From the NCBI GenBank assembly GCA_017547385.1, contig JAFYPU010000017.1:1-64000 (forward strand): a DNA stretch of 64,000 nucleotides. The letters run 5' to 3'. Made by a program: the position numbers and the translations under genes. This document shows, one piece after another, positions 18,684-29,000 of the stretch. This DNA comes from Bacteroidaceae bacterium. Lineage in GTDB: Bacteria; Bacteroidota; Bacteroidia; Bacteroidales; Bacteroidaceae. The stretch's first letter is position 1. Each line of letters starts with the position of its first letter. The notes beneath the pieces were generated by a model. The model had not been told where the DNA came from. It did not search any database and saw only the letters and a program-made list of their open reading frames with translations.

Positions 18684-21365
18684 TCAAAGTTTGTGGCAAA
18701 GAACTTTGAAAGGACAATGCTTGCAGTGATCCTCGAAAGGAGTGGCTGTGAATGGTATGTCCGGATTTAGGATTTGCGCGATGAGTTGTATGAGTTGCGC
18801 ACGGAAATCTGTGGCAATGTCGGCGAAATTCATCACTTTCTTTGCCGTATTTCTAACACCGAGGCTGATATAAGGGCTGTAATCTTCGCCGGCAGCTCGG
18901 TGCACGAAGAAAAGTGCCGGAGCGATGGGCCATTCGGCTGTGTCCAACAATGTCAGCGAGTATAGGAAGGTCTGCAGCGCATAGTGCGGATGGTTTTTTG
19001 CAGGAGTGAAGAGTTGCTCAATGTTTTGCGGTTTTTCTTCTTTTCCTCCGGTCTTATAATCGACCACTCGCAATGTTGTAATTCCATCGATGTTGACAAG
19101 ATCCAGACGGTCGATGTTACCTTTCAGTGTGATGCTGACAGACTTTTCGCCATAGGGTATGGAAAGTGCTACCTCCGTGTTAAGTTCCGTCCCTTTGATT
19201 TCGAAAGGAGCGAGCTTCAAGTCGTGGCGAATGAGTTGCAGCAAATAGCGTTTCACCACTTGTTCAACAATATCGTTCGGTACAATTTCGCAATCTACGA
19301 ATGCTTGCTTGACATATCTTTCCACGACAACATTCTTTTCTTCTTGCAGAAAATGTTGCAGTGTTTCCTTTGTGATGATGTTGTTGCGGTGTATGAGTTT
19401 GTCTGTGTACATCAATTCTGCTGCCCGGTGGAAGATGGTGCCAAAAGTGTTGGCTTTTATCTCTGTGGCCGGTGGGTCGGGCTCTCTCAGTCTGGCTATT
19501 CGTTCAAAATAGAACCTAAGTTGACATTTGATGTAATTGTTGATGGCAGACGGCGAGAGCGTTTGCAGCAGTTCGGGCAGGTTGTGTGGCTTCTCAATGA
19601 CGGGTAACATTTTTGCCGAAGCATTGGTTTTGTCTGTGATGGCCATTTGCCGAATGTGCAATGGGCTTTCAATGAGCAATTGTGTCATGAAGCGCGAACG
19701 TTCGCCCTTTCCACGCGGTCCGTCAGCGCAGTTAAACAACATGGTGATGTGTTTGGCTCGTTGGATGAGGCGGTAGAAATAATAAGCATATACTGCTGTT
19801 TTGTGCTGCGATGTGGTAAGGCCATACTCCTTGCGCAGCAGATAGGGGATAAAGGAGTTGTCGTTCGAACTCTGCGGCAACACACCTTCGTTTACTGATA
19901 GCATGAGAATGTTCTCGAAGTCGAGACATCTAGTTTCAAGCACGCCCATGATTTGCAATCCCACAGCCGGCTCGCCATGAAAGGGTATGGAGGTTTGGCG
20001 CATCACTTGTCGGAACAGGCGATGGGTGGTTGTGAGTGTGAGGGGCAGTTTGTTCTTTGTGATGAGTTGCTTAAATCTGTTGATAAGCGTGTGTATCTTG
20101 AAATAGGCTTCAACATAAAGTTCTCTTTCGATGGTAATGCCTCTTTCTTCCGGTTTCTGATGCTTTTCATTGATGATAAGGGCTTTTGCCTTTTCTTCCA
20201 AAACGATGGAGAGCTGTTCGAAAATTTGCAGCAGCACTTCCGGTTGGTTGGCTTCGGCATTGTCGGCGTTGATGTGCCTATCAAAGAATTCTTCCACAAG
20301 GTTGAAAGCCGGTGTGTGGTGCAGCGGAAATCCTTTCGTGATGTTCACTTCCTTCACATGTGGAGGCAGCGAGTGCACCACAGGTTGCAGCAATGCTTCG
20401 TTGCACAGAACGATGGCTGTGCGTTTTTCTTCTTTTGTGAGATGCTTTTCTAACCAAGGGGCAACGCTTCTGGCCTGTATGTTCTCGGACGGAGCGGCCA
20501 CAAAGTTGATTTGCTTGTCGTGGCAGAGGTTGTCGTAAATGTGGTCCGGCAGTTCGTTGCCGAATTTCTCCAAGTTTCTGCGGACAAACACACCGGCCTC
20601 AAAGTTCTTGTCCCTGCCGGCATAAAACACATCGTAATCCCAATAGAACATGGCCTTGCCTTGTTGCTGCAGGAAAGCGAAGAGGCGTTCTTCCACCTTG
20701 TCGAGCACGTTAAATCCAACGAAGACGTAGCGGTCGATGTCGGGGGAAAGTTGTGTGGCTCCCTTTTCGAGATTTTCCACTACCTGCCGATAAAGTTGTC
20801 CTTCGTATGCCCATCCGTCGGCAGCCAGTGTGGCGTTCAGGTCATGGTAGATGGGAAGCAGTTGGTTCCAAAGTTTGAGATAGCGTTCGCGCAGCACACT
20901 GTTGTTGTGCAGGGAGAAGTCTCGGAAAAATTCGCGCAGCACTTTCTCTTGCTCCTCGTCAAGAAAGTCGCTGTCGAGTTCCTTGATTTCTTTCAGGTTT
21001 CTGAACAATCTAGCAGGGTCTGCCATGTTCTTGTCGACGTCATCAAAATCGGCCAAAAGCCTTTCGCCCCATCCATAGAAGAAGTCCGGACTCTCGGTAT
21101 TGCCGGTGTGGTGTTTGTAAATGCCGTAGAGCGTGCAGACGGCTTCGATGCTGTCCACCGTTTGCAAGGGGGAGAGGCTTCGGAACAGTTGGCTGATGCT
21201 TTCATATCGGGGCGACCATATCGGAGCCTTGTCATCGACATTCAGCAAGTGCTCGTTCAGAAACAAGGAGGCACGTTTGTTGGGAAACACCACCACTGTG
21301 CGACTCAGGTCATTGCCTATCTTTTTGCGTAAGTCGGTGGCTACATATTTGAGAAAAGGTGTCAT
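18684..21365 (-). CDS. AddB-like nuclease/helicase subunit
   Basis: Partner of the AddA-like protein in double-strand-break resection. It has 893 residues with a degenerate N-terminal helicase segment (VVVFPNKRASLFLNEHL) that lacks Walker A. The C-terminal PD-(D/E)XK nuclease domain contains LRVVDYKTG. Cysteines are placed as in the AddB iron-sulfur staple: one in INNYIKCQLRFYFE, then C-x2-C-x5-C at the very end (DHCKHCPFKVLCHKL). The gene starts 58 bp after addA ends on the same strand. The family is divergent in Bacteroidota, so I give no symbol, but subunit identity is clear from the domain order. Confidence 0.9.
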   Translation of the reverse strand: MTPFLKYVATDLRKKIGNDLSRTVVVFPNKRASLFLNEHLLNVDDKAPIWSPRYESISQLFRSLSPLQTVDSIEAVCTLYGIYKHHTGNTESPDFFYGWGERLLADFDDVDKNMADPARLFRNLKEIKELDSDFLDEEQEKVLREFFRDFSLHNNSVLRERYLKLWNQLLPIYHDLNATLAADGWAYEGQLYRQVVENLEKGATQLSPDIDRYVFVGFNVLDKVEERLFAFLQQQGKAMFYWDYDVFYAGRDKNFEAGVFVRRNLEKFGNELPDHIYDNLCHDKQINFVAAPSENIQARSVAPWLEKHLTKEEKRTAIVLCNEALLQPVVHSLPPHVKEVNITKGFPLHHTPAFNLVEEFFDRHINADNAEANQPEVLLQIFEQLSIVLEEKAKALIINEKHQKPEERGITIERELYVEAYFKIHTLINRFKQLITKNKLPLTLTTTHRLFRQVMRQTSIPFHGEPAVGLQIMGVLETRCLDFENILMLSVNEGVLPQSSNDNSFIPYLLRKEYGLTTSQHKTAVYAYYFYRLIQRAKHITMLFNCADGPRGKGERSRFMTQLLIESPLHIRQMAITDKTNASAKMLPVIEKPHNLPELLQTLSPSAINNYIKCQLRFYFERIARLREPDPPATEIKANTFGTIFHRAAELMYTDKLIHRNNIITKETLQHFLQEEKNVVVERYVKQAFVDCEIVPNDIVEQVVKRYLLQLIRHDLKLAPFEIKGTELNTEVALSIPYGEKSVSITLKGNIDRLDLVNIDGITTLRVVDYKTGGKEEKPQNIEQLFTPAKNHPHYALQTFLYSLTLLDTAEWPIAPALFFVHRAAGEDYSPYISLGVRNTAKKVMNFADIATDFRAQLIQLIAQILNPDIPFTATPFEDHCKHCPFKVLCHKL

Positions 21366-21423
21366 AGATAACTTGCGATTGTGGAAGAAAAATGTGGAGT
21401 GTTTTTGCGATGTTCAAGATGGG

Positions 21424-24400
21424 TTATACCGGAACAATCTGCCCATCGTAAACATACCACAAGTAACCGGAAACTTGCGTGTGTCCCATCTTTTCGAGCA
21501 ATTGCATGTATGTTTTCACTTGGTCGTGGTAGATCGGATAGGGGTTTCCGAACTTGAAATCCACCACGATGGTCGTTCCGTTTTTGGTCATCACACGGTC
21601 GGGGCGGTAAGTCTTGAGTGTGCCGCGTTCGTCGCGGGTCAGGATGCTGCACTCATTGAAGACTCTCCACGTACCGTCAAACCAATCGGCTGCTTGCGGA
21701 TTGGACATTCGTTTGTGCAACAGTTTGTGTGTTTGATGTGCTTCGGCAGATGTGAGCAGGCCTTCGCTCACCATTTTTGCCAAGGCAGATGGCAAATCAT
21801 TATGAGTGTGGATGCTTGAAAGCAGCTTGTGCAGAAGTTTTCCTTGGTCGATGTAGTGCCGTTGTTCGGTTTGGGCTTCATCAAGGTCGCTCACAAAGTC
21901 GCGGCTCTCGTTGCTCTGACGGAAGCAGGCACGGCTTTCATAACTCTGCATGGGGATGTGGATGCTCTGCAGGTTTTGTTCCAATGGGTTGCTGCCTGCT
22001 TCGCTTTCTTGCTCTGCTTTGGGAGTGGTTGTGGGTACGACGGGAGCTCCTGTTTCGTAGACTATGAATGTTTCATCCTCCATGCTGAAAGGGCGGGGCA
22101 GTGCTGCGTGAAGGAGTTCGCCCATGTATGCTTTTGCTGAAAGCTCACTCTTTCCGCTGCTCCATATATATAAATTGTATTGAGCACGGGTGAAAGCCAC
22201 GTAGAGCAAGTTCAGATTTTCGATGCGTCTCCATCGGTGTTCCTCGGCGTAGCTGTCGGCATAGATAGAGTCGGCAGCAGCCTTTTCGGCGTTGATTGGC
22301 AAGAGGGGGATGTCATCGTAGGGTTTGCCTTTGGGTGCGAACCATTGCAGGTCCGAGGGCGTGCGGTCGGCTTCGAGTTCCCAATTGCACATGGGCAGGA
22401 ACACGGTGTGAAAGGCCAATCCCTTTGATTTGTGAATGGTCAGTACGCGCACACCATCGGTTTCGCCGGCCGGCACTGCCTGTGTTGATAATCTTTCGTC
22501 CCAGAGTGTGAGCAGGGCGTTGATGTCGGCGGCTCCGTCGTCGATGAAATTCATCACGTTGTCCAGGAAGCAGCAAACGTAAGGTGTTTCTTCGGGGGCT
22601 ATTTCGGGCGATAGGTCTGTGAGCAGGCGTTCGCAGAGTTCGTAGAGCGGCAGTGTCAGCAGTCCCTCTTCGGTGGAGGTGGTTTGAACATTCCTCAAGA
22701 CTTCGGGCAACAGGCTTTCGGCTTGTGCGATAATCTCTTGAAGGGATTGCTCTTTGCTCTCTGTGTTGTGGCGGCTCATGTATGTGGCAACGTGCAGACG
22801 TGCCACAACATTTTGTGGGCACACCAGGTATCGCAGGGCATGGATGAGGGCTTGCAACAAGGGAGAGGCGGAGAGCAGAAAGGCTTCGTCGGAAACCAAA
22901 CGTATGTCGGGGTGATGCGTGGAGAAGTGTTCGATGAGCTTTTCGGCCATCGATCTTTTCCGAACCAGAATGCCCATTTTCTGAAAGGGCAATCCTTGTT
23001 GGTGCAGTTCTCTGATTTGCAAGGCCAGTTCGTTGGTGGCTTCCGGCAGGTCGGTTTCTTCGGGGTCGGGGGTGCTTCCTTTTTTCTGCGGAATGTCCAC
23101 GCGCACTCTCACATATCCTCCTTGCTTGCGGCTGCACTTTTGTGCCACGTCCGTATAGATGGGGCTGACCTTTGTGTCGGGAGCATAGAGGTCGAGCACC
23201 TTGGCTGCTTTTTCGAAGAAGGTGTTGTTGAAATTGATAATCACGTCACCACTGCGGAAGTTGGTGTCAAGTTGGTGGGTGTCCACTCGGTCCTGTCCCA
23301 TGCTGCTTTCGATGTTTTGCAGAATGCGCCAGTCGCCATTGCGAAAGCGATAGATGCTTTGCTTGACGTCGCCCACAAGCAGACAACTGCCGAGGCCGGA
23401 AATGCTCTCGATGAGCAGGCGGCGGAAGATGTCCCACTGCATGACGGAGGTGTCTTGAAACTCATCGATCATCACATGCCGGAAGCGTGTTCCCACACGT
23501 TCGAAGACGAAACTTGCATCGTTGTCGCCCACCACGTTGTTGAGCAGTTGCGGCGTTTTGGCCAGCAGCACGCGGTTGTTTTCGCGGTTCAGCCGGTTCA
23601 TTTCCATACGAATCTCGTTCATCAGGCCGAGCGGTGAGAGTTGGGCTGTGCTCAGCTTGTAGGTGTTGGCCACTGTCAGCACTTGTTGCCGCATCTTGTC
23701 GAGCACTTGCAGCTCTGTGCGCAGGCTTTCTGCCGTGGCCATGACCGCTTGTTTGCCCCTGTGCTTGGTGCCCACCCATTCGTCGGCACTGTCTATCATC
23801 TTCTGAATGGTCTTGCCCGGTTCTTCCAGTGCCTTGGTCTTATCGGCGGCAGCGTGTGCGGTGCGCAGACGATGCCCGTATTTCAACACTTCTTTCACTC
23901 CAATGTAAGCCGAATCGTTGCAAGTGGCATTGTTGTAGCATTTCAGGAAGTCGTCGGCTGCTTGCGTGATGTGTGTCAGTGCTTCGGTGAGAATGGCTTT
24001 CAACTTCTGTGCATACTTGCTAGTGGCCTGTGGGGCGGAGAGTGCTTCCTCGAGTTGCTCATCGTGTAACAGCACCTTTTCCCTGAGCAGGTGATTTCCC
24101 AACTCTTTCATCTCGGAAGTGGGGTTCCAATTCTTGTTGTCTTCGATACGCTTTGTGATGTATGTGATGAGGGCTGCCATGAGCTTGGGGCGTGTGGGCA
24201 GAGCTTCCATCAGTCGGTCCACGGCACGGCTCACCACCTCGCCATCGTTGATGTCAACGCGAAAACCGCTCGATAGTCCCAGCTCGTGGGCAAGGTGGGT
24301 GAGCAATGTTTGGAAAAAGGAGTCGATGGTCGTAACCGCAAAGTGATCGTAATCGTGCAGGATGGCACGCAGCGCGGCGGCGGCTCTGTGCTGCATCTGT

Positions 24401-24672
24401 TCGTCTGAAAGATGCGGCAGACGTTTTTTCATTTCCCGGCGAAAGCCTTCTGCCTCCGGGGTGTGCAGCGCGTGGGCCAAGTCGTAGAGGCGGGCCATGA
24501 TGCGCTCCTTCATTTCTGCCGTAGCCTTGTTGGTGAAAGTTACGGCCAGCGTGTGGCGAAAGGCAGAGGCATCATCGCTGTTCAGCAACAGCTCTATGTA
24601 AGAGGCAGCCAGCGTGAACGTTTTTCCCGAACCCGCCGAGGCTTTATAAACTGTGATTTTGTTCTGTTTCAT
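21424..24672 (-). CDS. AddA-like UvrD-family helicase/nuclease
   Basis: Helicase and nuclease subunit of an AddAB/RecBCD-type recombination complex, 1082 residues. Walker A is ASAGSGKT (11-18); Walker B MIDEFQDTS; motif IV/V VLTIHKSKGLAFHTVFLP; motif VI AFTRAQYNLYI. The C-terminal nuclease domain shows the catalytic motif as YRPDRVMTKNGTTIVVDFKFG. It heads the minus-strand operon addA-addB-B3/B4-ATP-grasp. A possible -7 box ends only 5 nt from the ATG, which would make the transcript leaderless. Confidence 0.93.
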   Translation of the reverse strand: MKQNKITVYKASAGSGKTFTLAASYIELLLNSDDASAFRHTLAVTFTNKATAEMKERIMARLYDLAHALHTPEAEGFRREMKKRLPHLSDEQMQHRAAAALRAILHDYDHFAVTTIDSFFQTLLTHLAHELGLSSGFRVDINDGEVVSRAVDRLMEALPTRPKLMAALITYITKRIEDNKNWNPTSEMKELGNHLLREKVLLHDEQLEEALSAPQATSKYAQKLKAILTEALTHITQAADDFLKCYNNATCNDSAYIGVKEVLKYGHRLRTAHAAADKTKALEEPGKTIQKMIDSADEWVGTKHRGKQAVMATAESLRTELQVLDKMRQQVLTVANTYKLSTAQLSPLGLMNEIRMEMNRLNRENNRVLLAKTPQLLNNVVGDNDASFVFERVGTRFRHVMIDEFQDTSVMQWDIFRRLLIESISGLGSCLLVGDVKQSIYRFRNGDWRILQNIESSMGQDRVDTHQLDTNFRSGDVIINFNNTFFEKAAKVLDLYAPDTKVSPIYTDVAQKCSRKQGGYVRVRVDIPQKKGSTPDPEETDLPEATNELALQIRELHQQGLPFQKMGILVRKRSMAEKLIEHFSTHHPDIRLVSDEAFLLSASPLLQALIHALRYLVCPQNVVARLHVATYMSRHNTESKEQSLQEIIAQAESLLPEVLRNVQTTSTEEGLLTLPLYELCERLLTDLSPEIAPEETPYVCCFLDNVMNFIDDGAADINALLTLWDERLSTQAVPAGETDGVRVLTIHKSKGLAFHTVFLPMCNWELEADRTPSDLQWFAPKGKPYDDIPLLPINAEKAAADSIYADSYAEEHRWRRIENLNLLYVAFTRAQYNLYIWSSGKSELSAKAYMGELLHAALPRPFSMEDETFIVYETGAPVVPTTTPKAEQESEAGSNPLEQNLQSIHIPMQSYESRACFRQSNESRDFVSDLDEAQTEQRHYIDQGKLLHKLLSSIHTHNDLPSALAKMVSEGLLTSAEAHQTHKLLHKRMSNPQAADWFDGTWRVFNECSILTRDERGTLKTYRPDRVMTKNGTTIVVDFKFGNPYPIYHDQVKTYMQLLEKMGHTQVSGYLWYVYDGQIVPV

Positions 24673-24677
24673 GAGGG

Positions 24678-24709
24678 CGAATTTACATTTTTCTCGTCAT
24701 CCCGACAAA
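24678..24709 (-). promoter_or_regulatory. Possible addA promoter (leaderless)
   Basis: On the minus strand TAAATTCG (24678-24685) differs from TAnnTTTG at one base and has TTTG 20 nt upstream (24706-24709). Only 5 nt separate it from the ATG at 24672, so transcription would begin at or next to the start codon. Confidence 0.35.
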
Positions 24710-24737
24710 CAAAAATACCGTTTGGGTGCATTGCTAA

Positions 24738-24894
24738 AGCACTTTGACATCCATCGACAAGCACTTTGGGTGAATTATCATGCGCATGATACGTTCTTCT
24801 CATGCGCATGAAACGTTCTTATCATGCGCATGATAATTTCTTCTCATGCGCATGATAATTCATCGGCAAGGCATTTCGGCAGGTATTGGAGTGC
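24738..24894. repeat. Phased 22-bp palindrome element, copy 3
   Basis: AGCACT occurs at 24738 and 24760 (22 bp apart). Four perfect TCATGCGCATGA cores start at 24778, 24800, 24822 and 24844. AAGGCATT (24868-24875) and AGTGC (24890-24894) then sit at the same offsets as in copies 1 and 2. All four cores are perfect palindromes here. It lies between addA and the terminator of the next gene, so it does not overlap coding sequence. Confidence 0.88.
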
Positions 24895-24924
24895 TTTCCG
24901 GCACGACCCACACACCAAGTCAAA

Positions 24925-24962
24925 TAAAAAACTCGGCGAATAGATTTCTCTAAACGCCGAGT
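24925..24962 (-). terminator. Terminator of the small acidic protein gene
   Basis: ACTCGGCG (24931-24938) pairs with CGCCGAGT (24955-24962). Read on the minus strand the stem is followed by TTTTTATTTG. It is about 130 bp downstream of the stop at 25090. Confidence 0.75.
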
Positions 24963-25089
24963 ATATATCAGTGCATCCAGCACGTATATTCTGCGATGGT
25001 GTGTTCTATCACATCCCTTGGGCTGCTCGCGTGCCGCCGAGAACTTTTTCGGTGGTGTCTGCCCGTTGTGGGAATGGGAGAAGCGCTTC

Positions 25090-25425
25090 TTAATTCTCTT
25101 CCTGCTCAAGTCCGTAATCGAGTTCGGCTTGCACTACGAAGAGAAGGTCTTCGGGAGAAAATTTGCCCACACCTTCCTTGGCTGCCTTGGCAGACAGGTG
25201 GTTGGCAATGGCTTCGGTGTCGATTTCCACGAAGCCGTCTTTGTCGGGAGTGGCATCCAGAACACCGCTCTCGGCATAGTAGTCTACGATGAGGTCAAGG
25301 AAATAGTAGAGCTCTTCTTCTGTGATTTTCTCCTGAAGCTCTGAGGGAAGGTGGGTTTTGATGTATTCAACGATGCGTGCGTCTTCGGCTGCGTCTTGCA
25401 GGAGTTCTTCTTCGAATGATGCCAT
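25090..25425 (-). CDS. Small acidic protein, unknown function
   Basis: A 111-residue, strongly acidic, helical protein (MASFEEELLQDAAEDARIVE to LDYGLEQEEN) without signal peptide or membrane segment. I chose the ATG at 25425 because the upstream extension from 25494 is low-complexity and overlaps the trxA terminator. I do not recognise a named family. The order dnaE, trxA and this gene on one strand, with a terminator hairpin between trxA and it, suggests separate transcription. Confidence 0.7.
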   Translation of the reverse strand: MASFEEELLQDAAEDARIVEYIKTHLPSELQEKITEEELYYFLDLIVDYYAESGVLDATPDKDGFVEIDTEAIANHLSAKAAKEGVGKFSPEDLLFVVQAELDYGLEQEEN

Positions 25426-25480
25426 GGGGTAAGATGATTTTGGGGTGTGATGATGGTTGTTGTACTTCTCTGAATACGAA

Positions 25481-25527
25481 AATGCCGCAACCATTTCCCA
25501 GCTGTTAGGAATGAGGTTTGCGGCATT
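25481..25527 (-). terminator. Hairpin terminator after trxA
   Basis: AATGCCGCAA (25481-25490) pairs with TTGCGGCATT (25518-25527), 18 bp beyond the trxA stop. The downstream T-run on the minus strand is weak (TTCGTATTC), so termination may be partial. Confidence 0.6.
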
Positions 25528-25544
25528 GTTCGTGTGGGATTGTG

Positions 25545-25862
25545 TTATGCGAGCAGTGCTTCGATTTTCTCAACAAAGACACTCTTGGTAGCCGCTCCGA
25601 CGTGCTTGTCAACCACTTCGCCGTTTTTGATAAAGAGAACGGTGGGCACGTTGCGGATGCCGTATTTGCTGGTGAGGTCGTCGTTTTCGTCAACGTCGCA
25701 TTTACCGATGTTTACTTTGCCTGCATATTCGCCGGCAAGCTCTTCAATGATGGGCGCAATCTTTTTGCAGGGGCCGCACCATGTAGCAGAGAAGTCGAGC
25801 ACGAGGGGAAGTCCTTCGGCTGCCCATGCTTCAAAATTTTGGTCTGTTACGATTTTTTCCAT
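25545..25862 (-). CDS. trxA: Thioredoxin
   Basis: Cytoplasmic disulfide reductase of 105 residues, the normal thioredoxin length. The active site is WCGPC with Cys29 and Cys32; the cis-proline loop is NVPTVLFIKNG. It has no signal peptide, so it is the cytosolic form. Its promoter matches the Bacteroidota consensus (25919-25949), leaving a leader of about 50 nt. It lies directly downstream of dnaE but is separated from it by that promoter. Confidence 0.96.
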   Translation of the reverse strand: MEKIVTDQNFEAWAAEGLPLVLDFSATWCGPCKKIAPIIEELAGEYAGKVNIGKCDVDENDDLTSKYGIRNVPTVLFIKNGEVVDKHVGAATKSVFVEKIEALLA

Positions 25863-25918
25863 GTTTCGTTGTGTGTTTTGTTAGTGTGTATGGTTTCTTA
25901 TGAAAGTTGTTTCCGAAG

Positions 25919-25949
25919 CAAAGATAGTGCAAGGCGAGCGGAATACAAA
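25919..25949 (-). promoter_or_regulatory. trxA promoter inside a dispersed promoter-bearing element
   Basis: On the minus strand TATCTTTG (25919-25926) has TTTG (25946-25949) exactly 19 nt upstream, a full consensus match. The surrounding sequence (AAGATAGTGCAAGGCGAG, then a CCGAGCCGC stretch near 25979) resembles the 84-bp element upstream of the porin gene, so both genes may carry the same mobile or duplicated promoter module. Confidence 0.75.
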
Positions 25950-26060
25950 ACAAATTGCGAAGCTTTTGTTTTAATTCCCGAGCCGCTTACTTTAGGAATA
26001 GGCAAGATACGGGTGGTCTTTCGGTTCTACAAACAGGGATACTCTTTTATGAAAAGTTGT

Positions 26061-29000
26061 TTATGCGTTTTCGTTCTCGCTCAATTTTTCCGTATCCTCC
26101 TCATTCATGTTTTCCGTAGCTGCTTCGCTGATTTTTTTCTCGTTGATGTAAACACTCATCATGGGATGGTTCATCACCAAACTCATGAATTCTTTATTCA
26201 CATTGACTTTGGGTCCGTGTGCATCAAGGTTGATGGTGCTACCACTCTCGGTGTCGAGAATTTGAAAACTGAGGCATGTGTTTCCGGGGTGGTGTTCTAT
26301 GATCTCGCAGAGGTCGGAGCAAAATGATTCTTCAAGGTTTTCGATGGGGCATTCGAGACTGACTTTTTCAATTTTCTTGTCTTTGATGTCAGCTAAGAAT
26401 TCTACATTCTGAATGGACAGTCGCAAATCGTCGGCATTCCATCTTCCGGGTTGCACAACTCCTGTAAAGAAAAGGAAATTGCCTTCATGCATGTAGCCGC
26501 TCCATTTGGCCCAATCTTCTCCAAAGAATGCGATTTCTCCCGGCCCGTCGTAATCTTCAACCTTAACGATACCGTATGCTTTGCCGTTTTTTGACTGTCC
26601 TACACGAATTCCGGTTACAATTCCACCAAAATTGAGAGTACGTCCCAATAGAGGCTGAAGATTGTCTCGGTCGCCTACAGCGGGCATACCGGCATTGCAA
26701 ACATATTTAATGATAACTTCGTACTCGTCCAGGGGATGGCCGGATATATAGATGCCGATGAGTTCACGCTCCTTGTTGAGGCGTTCAAGTTCCGTCCATG
26801 GTACGTATTCTGTGGGTGGTTGCGGTTTTACTATTTCCACACAATCCAAATCTCCGAACAGGGTGTTGACGGATGATTGTTTGTCCAACTGAAAACGCGT
26901 GCCGTATTTCATGATAACGTCAAGGAATGTTTCTCCTTTTTCATTGATGGCGGCATATTGGTCGCGCTTCACTTCGGTGAAACAATCGAGTGCACCTGCC
27001 ATGGCAAGGCTTTCTATGCTTTTTTTGTTACAAGCATTCAGATTGATACGTTCCATGAAGTTATAGATGCTCGTAAACGGGCCGTGTGCGTTGCGTTCTT
27101 CCAAAATTGCAGCTACGGCGGCGTCGGATACGTTCTTCACGGCACTCAATCCGAAACGGATGTTGCCCACATGGTTAACACCAAATTTTCTGAAACTCTC
27201 GTTGACGCAAGGTCCCAAAGTCAGAATGTCCATCGCACGACATTCGTCCATGAGTTTTGAAATTTCGGTGATATTGTTCTTGTTGCGGCTCATGTCTGCC
27301 GCCATGTATTGTGCAGGGAAGTTGGCTTTGAGATAAGCGGTTTGGTAGGCCACCCAGGAATAGCAGGTGGCATGGCTCTTGTTGAAAGCGTATGAGGCAA
27401 AAGCACGCCAGTCGTTCCAAACTTTTTCCAGCACTTTCGGATCATGCCCGTTGGCTGTACCTCCATTGATAAATTTGGGGTACATTTGGTTAAGTTTGTC
27501 GATGAGTTTCTTACCCATGGCTTTTCGCAAGGCATCACTCTCTCCGCGTGTGAAATTGGCAATGACGCGCGAAAGCAGCATGACTTGCTCTTGATACACA
27601 GTGATGCCGTAGGTATCCTTGAGGTATTTCTCCATGCAAGGAAGGTCGTATGTGATTTCCTCGTGTCCGTGTTTGCGTGCAATGAATTGAGGTATGTATT
27701 GCATCGGTCCCGGGCGATAGAGCGCATTCATGGCGATGAGATCCTCGAATGTGGAGGGCTGAAGTTCGCGTAGGTAACGCTGCATTCCCGGCGACTCGAA
27801 TTGGAATGTGCCAATGGTCTTACCATCGCAATAAAGCTGATAGGTGGCTTCGTCCTCAATGCTGATTTCATCGATATCGAGTTCGATACCCAAGGAAAGC
27901 CTGATGTTTTCCACGGCCTCACGGATGATGGACAAAGTCTTCAGTCCCAGAAAGTCCATCTTGATGAGCCCCGTTTCTTCAATCACGCTTCCTTCGTATT
28001 GGGTGCACCGTAGTTTTTCTCCCGTTGCTTTGTCGTCTGCAGTCGAGATGGGCACCCAATCGGAGATGTCATCACGACAGATGATAGTGCCGCAAGCATG
28101 AACACCGGTGTTGCGCACATTTCCTTCCAGCATTTTTGCATAGCGGATGGTGTCGTGAAGCAATGGATCTGAACTCGATTCGGCTGCTTGCAGTTCGGGG
28201 ATGGCTGCTATGGCATTGGTAAGGTTCATTTTGGGTACCTTTCCGTCTTTTCCCTCAGGCAGTTTGTCGGGAATGAGCTTGCAGAGTCTGTTGCTGATGT
28301 CCAAGGGGAGTTTTTGCACACGTGCCACATCCTTGAGTGCCATCTTGGTGGCCATTGTTCCGTATGTGATGATGTGTGCCACTTTCTCTGCTCCGTACTT
28401 TTGAGTGACCCAGTTGAGCACTCGGCCGCGGCCGTCATCGTCGAAGTCAACATCGATATCGGGCAGTGAGATACGGTCGGGATTTAAGAAACGCTCGAAC
28501 AGCAAGTCGTATTTGATGGGGTCGATTTGTGTAATTCCCAAACAGTAGGCCACGGCACTACCGGCTGCAGAACCACGGCCGGGACCTACGGATACGTCAA
28601 GTTCCTTTCTGGCAATGTTAATGTAGTCTTGCACAATGAGGAAGTATCCGGGGAAACCCATGGTCTTCATGATGTGCAATTCAAAGTTGATACGCTCTTT
28701 CACTTCTTCGCTCAACGGATTTCCGTATCTGCGTTCTGCACCTTCGTAAGCGAGTTTAGACAAATAGTCGGCCTCGAGCTTTATGCGGTAGAGCTTATCA
28801 TAACCTCCTAGCTTCTTTATCTTGTCATGCGCATCCTCTTCTGATAGCACCACATTGCCATTTTCGTCACGTGTAAACTCATTAAAAAGATCTTCCTCGC
28901 TCAAGCGTTGTCGGTAAGACTCTTCTGTACCAAATTCTTCGGGAATATCGAAATTGGGCATGATGGGACCGTGATCAATGCTGTAGGTCTCCACTTTGTC

